Source of the DNA: Narthecium ossifragum
Lineage: Eukaryota; Streptophyta; Magnoliopsida; Dioscoreales; Nartheciaceae
DNA length: 64,000 nt
Assembly (NCBI GenBank): GCA_963920575.1
Contig: OY986964.1
Span: forward strand, 10,290,663-10,354,662
Direction: 5' to 3'
Below the pieces are notes generated by a model that made no database searches, had not been told where the DNA came from, and saw only the letters and a program-made list of their open reading frames with translations. Each line of letters begins with the position of its first letter. The stretch's first letter is position 1. Positions 55,391 through 64,000 of the stretch are shown one piece after another. The position numbers and the translations under genes were made by a program.

Positions 55391-57230
55391 CTCACGAAGA
55401 TGTAAGATAACGTTAAGTGCTTAGATTTTTGAGACGGCGCATACCGATCTTATTTACTAGCTTTTTGAATGTCGTCGTCAGTAATGCCTTTGTAAACAAA
55501 TCGGCCAAGTTATCACTAGAGCGGATTTGCTAGACATTAATATCACCATTCTTCTGGAGCTCATGCGTGTAGAAGAACTTTGGAGATATATGATTGTTTC
55601 TATCACCTTTGATATATCCACCTCTGATTTGAGTGATGCAAACTGCACTATCTTCATATAATATCATCGGAATATTCCTGATTGAAGATAACCCACAACT
55701 ATCTTGAATATATTGCATCATACTTCTTAACCAGATACATTCTCAACTTGCCTCATGAATAGCAAGTATCTCAGCATGATTTGAAGAGGTGGCCACTAAT
55801 ATCTATTTCATAGATCTACAAGATATAGCAGTGTTAGCATAGAGAAAGATATACCCGGTTTGAAAAAAATAGTCCGAGATTTGTAGTACCACGAATATAA
55901 TCAACATCTGCATAGCCAACTAACTGTGGCCTCGAAACAATTGACAAAAAAAATAATTTGAAATCTATAGTTCCACGAAGATAGCGTAATATGTGCTTGA
56001 TCCCATTTCAGAGCCTTCGGGTCGGTGCAGAACTAAATCTTGCTAATAAATTGACTGCAAAGGCTATATCATGTCGTGTGTAATTTGCAAGATACATGAG
56101 AGCTACAATTGCACTAAGATATAGTACTTCAGGACCAATGAGCTTTCCACCATCTTCTTGAGGGAAAAAAGGATCCTTTTTCATATCAAGAAATTGGAAA
56201 ACCATTGGAGAGCTCAATGGATGGGTTTTGTCTATATAGAATTGCCTCAAGACCTTTTCTTTATATGTTGTTTGGTGAACCAATATTCCACTTGGAAGGT
56301 GTTTGATCTGCAGGCCGAGACAAAATTTTGTCATTCCAATATCCTTCATTTCAAATTTCTTCTTTAGATAGTCAAATGCCTTTATAAACTCTTCTAGAGT
56401 CCCAATTAGCTAGATTCAAGTCATCTACATATATTGCAATAATAGCAAATCCAAAGGCTGCTTTCTTGATGAATACACATGAACAAACTAAGTTATTCAT
56501 GTATCCATCTTTTAGAAAAATACTCACTAAGCCGATTGTACCACATCAGTCCATATTGTTTTAACCCATATAAAGATCTTTGAACTTTAATAAAATACAA
56601 ATCCTGAGATTTATTTGCTTCAGGCAATTTTAAGTCCTTCATGGACTTTTATATAAATGTCACTATTTAGTGACCCATATAGGTATGCGATGACTACGTC
56701 CATTAGACGCATTTTCAATCTTTCTGAGACCGCTAAACCAATTAAAAATTAAAATATTATTGCATCCACTACAGGAGAATATGTTTCCTCGTAGCCTATA
56801 TCATATTTCTGCGAGAAACCTTATGCTACAAGTCGTGCCTTATATCGCACTATTTCATCTTTCTTATTTCGCTTGTGCACAAATACTCATTTGTATCCCA
56901 CAGGTTTGACATCTACTAGTGTCTGGACTACATGTCCAAAAACATTTTGTTTTGCCAGTGAGTTTAATTCAGCTTGAATAGTTTCCTTCCATTTTGGCCA
57001 ATCAACTCTACGTCGACACTCTTCGACGGTTTTTGGCTCAAGCTCTTCATTACTTCTAGTAATGTCAAGAGCAATTGCATATGCAAATGTGTCATCGATA
57101 ATCACTTTATTTCTAGTCCATCTTTTCTCAGTGTATATACAATTTATTGATATCTCATCATTTTTAGGTAGCCGAGCCTCTTCTAAAGGCACATAAACTC
57201 CTTCAAGGGGTTTCTAAGCCTCATCGAGAG
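55391..57230 (-). pseudogene. Copia reverse transcriptase and RNase H, degraded
   Basis: Minus-strand pieces in order: WPKWKETIQAELNSLAKQNV with VKPVGYK (RT entry, 56887-57192), KFCLGLQIKHLPSGILVHQT and YLANYTRHDIAFAVNLLARF (RT C-terminal, 56008-56349), and RNase H (ILYEDSAVCITQI, ISPKFFYTHELQKNGDI, 55530-55721). Many stops and frameshifts separate them. The wording matches plant Ty1/copia Pol. Confidence 0.85.
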
Positions 57231-58395
57231 GTTTTTGGACCTCTTCAGAAGGTACCCTTTCGAATCAATTCGGAATAAAAATTTCAAATTTGTCAATCTC
57301 TTCAGGAGTATCAATATTTTGGCCAATTTGTCTATTTGCCTTTCTTTTCCTTGGGACTTTATCCTTGACGCCAATAGGCCTGCCACACTTCTGTCGTGCT
57401 TTAGAATCACATGCTTTAAGATCCTCAGATAGTCCTTCAGGAACATCAATCTGTGATGGAGCATTTGCAACTTGGATGTGGGATTTCATCACCTGCTGTG
57501 AATCAGTAAATGCATCAGTCATCTGATTCGCAATTTTCTGCAAATGTATGATCTTCTGAACTTCTAGTTCAGCTTGACTCGTCCTAAGATCAAGACGAGA
57601 CAACGTCGAAGTGTACCATACAATTCATTTTGAGCTTCTGGCTTCTTCTTGTCTCCCCTAATGGTGGGAAAACTGACTCGTCAAAATGGCAGTCAACAAA
57701 GCATGCCCTAAACAAATCCATCTCAAAGGCTCTAGGTTTCGAATGATAGAAGAAAAATCAAAACCAACATAAATCCCAAGTCATAGTTTATGCCCCATCT
57801 TGGTTCTCTGGGGTGGGGGAATTAGAACATAAATAGCACATCCAAAAATCTTCAGGTGGGAAATGTTTGGTTGCTGACCAAAAGCAAGTTGCAATTGTGA
57901 GAACTTATTATATGCAGATGGTCTGATACAGATCAAAGATGTTGTATGTAATACAGCGTGTCCCCAAGCATATATAGATAACTTAGACTTCATAAGTAAT
58001 GGTCTAACTGTGAGTTGGATACGTTTAATAAGTAATTTTGTTAGGTCATTCTGGGTATGTGTGTGTTCAACAAGGTGGTTAACATTTATCCCTATCGATA
58101 CACAATAATCGTTAAACACTTGAGAGATAAACTCACCAACATTATCTAAACGTATGGCCTTGATAGGGTAGTCAAGGAATTGGGCACGGAACCGAATAAT
58201 CTGAGCTAAGAGATTAACAAAAGCAATGTTACGAGTGGAGAAAACATAGATGTGACATCGTGTTGATGCATCTATTAAGACCATAAAATACCAAAATTGT
58301 CCACTAGAAGGATGAATGTGCTCACATATATCGCCTTGAATTCTCTCCAAGAAATTTGGAGATTCATATGTGACCTTACAAGGAGATGATCTCAC
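57231..58395 (-). pseudogene. Copia integrase and linker, degraded
   Basis: Integrase core at 57781-58395 on the minus strand: FLERIQGDICEHIHPSSGQF (first Asp), VLIDASTRCHIYVFSTRN, IKAIRLDNVGEFIS (second Asp), then HTHTQNDLTKLLIKR. The family has Glu in the last motif (HTQNGLAESLIKR), so the third catalytic residue has been lost. The linker to RT (57231-57780) shows the usual Pro/Ser-rich stretch with stops. Confidence 0.85.
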
Positions 58396-59096
58396 TATCA
58401 GTTTCCCTTAGGAGCAAGAAGCACATACATATTCATTGGTAAAAGAATCTTCTGTTTCTTAAGGTTATGCCTATATGAATTTTCAATGATTTGACACATC
58501 ATCATCGATTCAGGATGACCAAATCAATCATGCCAAAGCATAGACTCCTTTGGATTAGAGCACTTATGGTGCATCACAGCATGTGATTCTATTGATCTTA
58601 TTTTTGTATAATATAGACCAAAAGAAAGGATAGGAAGTCTTTCAAGTACATGCTTCTGGCATGAAGTTTTAAATGTGATGCATAAATACTCAACACCACT
58701 CTCACTCATCGTTTCAACATGATATCCATTACAACATAGATCCTTGAGAGTGAGTAAATTTTTTCTAGATCTAGTGGAGTATAATGCATCATCGATTGAT
58801 AGTTTTGTTCCTCTGGGTAAAACTATTGTTGCTCTTCCAGAGCCTTCAATCAAGTCTAAATGACCATATATTGTATTAACATTTGATTCTTTCAATATTA
58901 ACTATGAAAAGTACCTACGATATCGAAATATCATTTTTGTTGTTGCACTATCTGCAAGACATGCATCATCATCTATCTAGGAAACAATTAGAGCAGTAGA
59001 TATATCCATAGAATATTCATAAACATTAAAGTATATAAAGATAACAGGTCAACTTCGTACTAGTAGAATAAAACACACTAATTATATTATATAATA
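58396..59096 (-). pseudogene. Copia protease/GAG-pre-integrase region, degraded
   Basis: The GAG-pre-integrase segment reads IYGHLDLIEGSGRATIVLPR, DDALYSTRSRKNLLTLKDLC and NGYHVETMSESGVEYL (58524-58895). The region upstream to 59096 should contain protease; only ADDDACLADSATT-like remnants (58950-58980) are visible. Interrupted by stops. Confidence 0.7.
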
Positions 59097-59911
59097 CTAG
59101 CTAGTATCCATCCAGTCTTCAAGACCTGCAAGGAAATCCGATAAATCCAGAGATGTACCAACCATGGGGTCATCAGGGAATGGGATATCAGGCAGACCCT
59201 CAAAATCTATGAAGTTCATTTCAACACACTTCTTCTTCCCTTTTTTGTGTGTTTCTCTATGACATATTTGGGTGCACGACATGTGCGAGACCAGTGCCCT
59301 TTCTCCCCACATCGGTAACAATCATCATTCCCTCTCTTATAAGTTTCCTCCTTAGGTTCAATTCTCTTTCTATTCCCTATTTGATCATTTTTAGGGAAGG
59401 GTTGAGGGGCATTGTATCCTTCGTGATAATAATGAAACTTATCATTACCTCACCCATGACTATGGCCTCGTCTGCATTCACATCCACGACCACGTCTATG
59501 ACCCTGTCCACGATAGGCACTAGCATTTGCTTCTGGAAATAGAGCAGAACCAGAGGGACGGGACTCATGATTTTTCAACATGATTTGATCCTGTTTCTCA
59601 ACTCTAAGTAAGGCGTCAATCAGTTCATAATACTTCTTATAATCACGTTACCTATACTATTGCCGTAAAATCAGGTTCGAGGCGTGCATGGTGGAGAAGA
59701 TCTTCTTAAGTTTGTCTTAGTCGGATACGGGTTGGCCACATAGTTCTAATTGGGAGATGATTTTGTGGAGGGTTGAACTGTACTCATTAATGTTCATAAA
59801 ATCTTGACAGCATAGGTGCATCCAGTCGTACTGACAGTGAGGAGGACAATAGTTTTTAGGTGTTGAAACGTATCACTCAAGTTTTTCCACAAATCTAGTG
59901 GGTCCCGCACA
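59097..59911 (-). pseudogene. Copia Gag, C-terminal part with zinc knuckle
   Basis: Minus-strand reading gives LDLWKNLSDTFQHL near 59880-59911, NEYSSTLHKIISQLELCGQP (UBN2-type Gag), FSTMHASNLILRQ, a charged linker, then the zinc knuckle DCYRCGEKGHWSRTC (about 59280-59325) and a tail KKKCVEMNFIDFEGLPDIPF ending at 59097. Stops and shifts occur throughout. It is separated from its N-terminal part by an L1 solo LTR. Confidence 0.82.
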
Positions 59912-60124
59912 GTAAGTGTGAGGACCTGTCCCTCTATTCATGTAGCTCGTTGTTGACCACAAGGGCAATTTGGTAAATTGCACCTTGTCGGTTTGTTTCA
60001 CACCCGCGCGTTCACACACTGACCTTGATTGTGTATGTGTTTGAATAGCATAGTTAGGTGGACCCGGGGTCGAAAGATCCGGAATTGGACTTGAGTTTAA
60101 CCCAATTCTGTTTCCCTGTGCAGG

Positions 60125-60235
60125 TTGGATCGATCCAAACTCCACTTTGGATCGATCCAGGATGCACTAGGGAGTGGTGGCTGCCAGTGGAGTTTGGATC
60201 GATCCAAGGTGGAGTTTGAATCGATCCAACTAGAA
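60125..60235. repeat. TTGGATCGATCCAA palindromes upstream of TATA (L1)
   Basis: Four sites with spacers such as ACTCCACTT: GTTGGATCGATCCAAAC, TTTGGATCGATCCAGG, TTTGGATCGATCCAAGG and a decayed TTGAATCGATCCAAC. Confidence 0.88.
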
Positions 60236-60240
60236 CTGGA

Positions 60241-60262
60241 GCGTCCGTATAAGAGCGGACGC
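60241..60262 (+). promoter_or_regulatory. TATA-like box in inverted repeat (L1)
   Basis: GCGTCCG, TATAAGAG, CGGACGC: 7-bp perfect arms around the TATA-like core, immediately after the palindrome cluster. Confidence 0.62.
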
Positions 60263-60611
60263 GATGCTTCCTTTCTCTTTTCTTTTTCGATTCCGCTGCG
60301 ATTGGGCTCAGATCCGGCGAAATCTTGAGAGGATTTAGGAAGATCCAAGGCTTGGCTTCGTGGATTGAAGTAGCTCTTGTCGAGGTAGGGTTTCTACCTA
60401 CAGATTTGGTTGGGTTTTTCTCGTGTTCTTCATCGTTTTCGCCGAATACGGGTTTGTTTTGAGTAGATCTCCATGTATAAGTGATGGTTTCCGGTTTTGA
60501 AGCCATGAGTAGCTTTGTGAGCATCAGATCTACCAACCCACAAGGTTTGGTGAAGTTTGGTTTGGTTTTTCGACCGTGATCGCTGTCGAAAGTTGGCCGG
60601 AGGGCCGGTTG

Positions 60612-60840
60612 GGATCGATCCAATTGGATATTGGATCGATCCAAGTTGCACTCAAGATGGTCTGTTCACTGGTGGAAGTCCATGGGTATGTTGGATCGAT
60701 CCAGTGTTTCCCAGGAACAGTGTTTGAGGGTAACAGAGAATGGTTTTCTTGGTTTTTCTGAGTCGGATCGATCCAAGGGCAAGTTAGATCGATCCGAGGG
60801 CAAGTCGGATCGATCCATGGGTATGTTGGATCGATCTAAC
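60612..60840. repeat. GGATCGATCC palindromes downstream of TATA (L1)
   Basis: Sites read GGGATCGATCCAATTGG, TTGGATCGATCCAAG, TTGGATCGATCCAGTG, and then a run at about 20-bp spacing (CGGATCGATCCAAGGGC, TAGATCGATCCGAGGGC, CGGATCGATCCATGGG, TGGATCGATCTAACG). Confidence 0.88.
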
Positions 60841-62219
60841 GTGCACCAGAATGCGTTTTTGAGTCTGTTTTGCCCGCGGGGCTTCGTATGTATGCGGTTT
60901 TGGCGGTTTTGCCCACGGGGCTTGCCATGATAGTTTGTTTACCGCTTTAATGGCATGTTTAGTAATATTGCTATAAACTGCTGTCTATTACCGCATTGTG
61001 GTTGAACCGGGAGAGTGATGACTCCCGGGATTGTGTAGAATAAATGGGCTGACTGTATGCCCTTTATCGCTTTGTGGTTAACCGAGGGAGTCATGACCCT
61101 CGGGAATGTTTAGTATAAATGGGACGAAGTTGTGCCCTTGATTGTTGTCTGTTTATACTGATGTATTGCTTAGCTTTCTTGTGCATTAGAGGCATGTTAG
61201 GCTAGGCATGGGCGGTGGTTGACCGCTGATCCGGGGCTCTCAGGTAGCCCGGATCTAGCTCTAGGACCGAGGCTGGGTAGCGAGGCCTAGGGTTTGACTG
61301 TAGCACTGTTAATCTGATGTTTGAGGTTCGTTCCTTGTACTCCTGTATCAATTGCTAAGAGGTGGATGTCGTTACCCCGACATGTGTCGTCATGCTTGGT
61401 ATCCAACATGGGTAAGGGTGTTCGACATGTGCTGAGGTTCTCCTTGTTGTGGCGGGAGAGGGTTACATGGACAGGAACCCTGGAGGTATCGATTGGGATT
61501 TATGGGTTCCCTGGCAAGTCTTAGCTTTTGATTTGGAGTCTAGAGGTTGTGTTAACTCTGTTGCTTTGAGTGCTGAGAGTTGGTTGTCATAACCACAGTT
61601 GTTCCGCCAAGTGTGGAGGTCCTGCTTGGAGAGGAGTGTCCTACTGGTATCGTCATGTCCACCCTGTGTCAGGGATTGTCGGAGGTGGTCCATCCTTGAA
61701 CAGTGGTTGTCGGATGAACGTACTTGGACAGGTACCCTTCGGGTTATTGACGGGATTTATGGGGTCCTTGGCATGTCTCAGTACTTGGCACATAGTTAGT
61801 ACAGTTGTTGTTGCCTTCCTTGTGTGTGTCGTAGAGTAGAACCCTGCTGAGCTTTTGCTCATTCCTACCTGGGCTGCGGTATTTGCAAGTGCAGGTACCA
61901 GCTCTTCTGTAGTGGCCCCCAGTTGTTCGTCCTGTGGCGGCGCGACGACATCAGGTCATGCTTGAGGGTCAAGAGGGCTTCTGCTGTGTTTTTTAGAGAC
62001 TTCTGATGACGAAACTTTTTGAGGACTGATATATGTAAATTTTGATATGACTCTGATGTATGTACAGTTTTGAATTGTGATGGAATAGTAGTTGTTAGAA
62101 TTACTTTTGCTCTCTGACTTGTTTGTAACTGTTTCCACCGGTTGGATGTTAGTAGATGTAGGAACCCCCCCCTGTGTCCCGGTCCGGATGGGTTTTCTGG
62201 GCCGGGACGCGACAGTAAG

Positions 62220-62250
62220 GTACTCATTTTTCAGATCCTCATGGATGTGG
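62220..62250 (-). pseudogene. Copia Gag middle fragment
   Basis: Thirty bases between two solo LTRs. On the minus strand they read HLHEDLKNEY, bridging the Gag parts at 63776 and 59911. Confidence 0.75.
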
Positions 62251-63127
62251 TGATATCACTCAAATGTGTCACGCATAGCGGTCGCGGTGCAGTACAGCAT
62301 AAGAGAGGTCAAACCCACAGAGAGACAAACAGGAAAGATCCAGAAACACAGATAACAATGTATTGAAAACAATCAAGAGCGTAAAAATTAAGAAAATAGA
62401 TCGGAGATGTAATGGTAAAATAAAGGTAACAAAGAAAATCAGGATTTGGTTAGGGCTAGGCTTCAGGACTCACTTCACTCGGATTTAGGTTCTTCTTTTC
62501 TCAATGGTTCATCTAATACTCAGTTAAGGAATTCACATCCCAATCACCCTAACCGGAAGATATGGAATTATGAATCTAACAAAATATATAAATGTCTCCT
62601 CCTACGATTGATTCTTCCTTATTATAGTTCTAACTTCATCCAACCCAAACCTAAGAATATATGATACCGGCTGTCACTACAGGCAACATATAGCAAAACT
62701 TTATCGGGACAAAGCCCTAACTCTATCTAACTAGATCTCTAAGAACACACAATACCAACTCTCACAATCGGCAATGCATAGCAAAGATTTCACGAGATAA
62801 AGTAGGTAAACAATAGGTAAAACTATGGGATTATAAGATCATGAAAGAAGCATGACTGGATTTATAATATTAATCATCCACATAGAGATCCATGATCTGA
62901 AAATAATCTTTGAAGATTCAATACATATAAAAGAGTTTAACAATAAAGATTAAAACTATGAACCATGATGAAGAAGAAACCCTAATCCTCGCTAGATCAT
63001 CCGTCCACCATGCCCGCGGATTACTCGGCCATGGATGGAGATGTCTTCATCTTCTTCCCTTCAAAAACGTCCATAAGGAGCCTCCAAAAATGTCCAAGAA
63101 GTCCCCTTTTGGCTTACCCTAACTTTC

Positions 63128-63138
63128 CTATTTATAGG
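63128..63138 (-). promoter_or_regulatory. TATA box of the minus-strand L2 LTR
   Basis: The plus strand CTATTTATAGG corresponds to CCTATAAATAG in element sense, just downstream of the palindrome array. Confidence 0.65.
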
Positions 63139-63189
63139 GTCCAAAAATTAGCAAACCCGGGTTAAGTTTAAACCAGTTATACGCCCCTG

Positions 63190-63440
63190 ACTGATCTGGC
63201 GGTCGACCGTGAGGTGCACAATTTATTTTAACAAGCTGCGGTCGATTTTCGCATCGACTCTGCGAAGTATTTTCCTTGACAGAGGCTGACAGTCGATGCC
63301 ACGGTCGACCGTGAGCATCTTACGGTCGATCGTGAGGATTTTCGAGCTTGACGGTCGACCGTGAGGATTTGACGGTCGACCGTGAGGATTTTTGAGCGCG
63401 ACTGTCGACCGTGAGATTTGACGGTCGACCGTCACTATTC
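63190..63440. repeat. GACGGTCGACCGTGAGG palindrome array in L2 LTR
   Basis: Repeats of GACGGTCGACCGTGAGG with short spacers (ATTT, ATTTTCGAGCTT), several at 17-25 bp spacing. Same GGTCGACC core as the L1 copy at 1186-1545, and unlike the GATCGATC arrays of the other L2 copies. Confidence 0.88.
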
Positions 63441-63775
63441 ATTCAGCATTGCGCACTGGTACGAAAAATGTTGTAACGTCCTTTACGTAACTCGGAATCA
63501 TGAACCGTAAAATTCTCCAGAAAGTAGACTTCAAGAGCTTTCCAGTGGTATATGGTACATCATCTGGTTCTTCTTGGAAAGATATAGTTTAATTCTTGAA
63601 GCTGACCCATATAATCTTTTCAACTTCTTTCAGCTCCAATTTCCTGCATTTTCCAAGCAACTATGTGAAGTAACATATACTATAAAAATAGTGCTAAAGA
63701 AGTTGATTAAGGGTGAATATATAGCAATTGAGATGGTTATAAGGTTGTTCAAAGTGCACTTTCATGCACTTATCA

Positions 63776-63960
63776 TGTGGCGACGGAGAAATATAATGGC
63801 ACTGTCCTTTTCATTTGACGTGATTGTATTCCCCTCCTCAATAGTGCTTCCATGTTTCTAGCATTAAGATGGAGTTCAGCATCCAGCACTCAGGATAAAT
63901 AGTTGCTACCTGTAAGATCTAGGGGGAACTCCAACTTCACTAAGTTATGTATGATCAAAC
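63776..63960 (-). pseudogene. Copia Gag N-terminal part
   Basis: Minus-strand reading with frameshifts gives LVKLEFP, DLTGSNYLSWVLDAELHLNA (Trp replaced by a stop) and EKDSAIIFLRRH, the standard beginning of copia Gag. It joins the fragment at 62220-62250 across the L2 LTR. The 5' LTR of this element should lie beyond the window. Confidence 0.8.
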
Positions 63961-64000
63961 TGTACAAAATAAATATGCCAATAATTAAAGAAAGGAAAAG

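Larger units (their letters stand above)
59917..62214 (+). mobile_element. L1 solo LTR inserted in copia gag (TSD GTAAG)
   Basis: TGTGAGGACCTGTCCC to GGGCCGGGACGCGACA with perfect duplications GTAAG (59912-59916 and 62215-62219). Gag sequence continues on both sides. It holds two TTGGATCGATCCAA clusters, a TATA box in an inverted repeat, and a tandem duplication with the GGGAGAGTGATGACTCCCGG hairpin (about 61010-61100). Confidence 0.92.
62251..63775 (-). mobile_element. L2 solo LTR on the minus strand, in copia gag (TSD CCACA)
   Basis: In element sense it begins TGATAAGTGCATGAAAGTGC and ends TTTGAGTGATATCA. Perfect duplication TGTGG on the plus strand (62246-62250 and 63776-63780). Leader and 3' half are nearly the same as the L2 copy at 22341-23888, but its palindrome array is of a different type. 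Confidence 0.92.

Overview
This window reads as nuclear DNA of a flowering plant with a large, repeat-rich genome. Nearly everything is LTR retrotransposon sequence, much of it nested, plus DNA-transposon and MITE debris. Plant-specific marks are Athila-, Tat- and chromovirus-type Ty3/gypsy elements, Ty1/copia elements, a 5S-carrying Cassandra-like TRIM, a Tourist-like MITE, a LITTLE ZIPPER gene and exons of the APC10 cell-cycle gene. I cannot name the species.

Layout. 1-11396: 3' part of an Athila-type element (integrase, env-like ORF, polypurine tract, 3' LTR), broken by two solo LTRs (354-2969 and 7444-9096). 11397-13972: 3' end of a Tat-like element with an antisense plant-mobile-domain ORF. 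14.0-19.0 kb: the only stretch not dominated by LTR elements; it holds the one apparently intact host gene, a LITTLE ZIPPER homologue (16371-16757). 19-20.8 kb: LTR-like sequence and a Pro/Ser-rich reading frame. 20800-27766: an LTR containing another solo LTR and a Cassandra-like element, which itself contains a further LTR. 27991-39882: an LTR split by a complete but mutated 9.56 kb chromovirus (29394-38957, TSD GTGTG). 40-46.5 kb: truncated LTR, minisatellite, a non-autonomous hAT element (TSD ATTTTTAT), a CACTA end. 46489-50007: copia-type LTR invaded by another LTR. 50.4-50.9 kb: two exons of a broken APC10 gene. 51389-54.0 kb: LTR plus gag start of an Athila-like element carrying a Tourist-like MITE. 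54.1-64 kb: LINE RNase H fragment, then a minus-strand Ty1/copia element whose gag is interrupted by two solo LTRs.

I use working names for the LTR families. L1 starts TGTGAGGACC, ends CGACA and belongs to the chromovirus. L2 starts TGATGAGTGC, ends ATCA and has a tRNA-Asp-type primer site. L3 is the Athila 3' LTR and L4 the Tat-like LTR.

The most striking signal is a class of short palindrome arrays, all centred on TCGA, beside the TATA box of LTRs from at least three families and once in front of an internal ORF. The flanking half-sites differ between copies but are uniform within a copy: AAGATCGATCTT, GGATCGATCC, TTGGATCGATCCAA, TCCGATCGATCGGA, ACGGTCGACCGT. This looks like a fast-evolving cis-regulatory array, not ordinary microsatellite DNA. 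All similarity statements are from reading by eye; no search was run.
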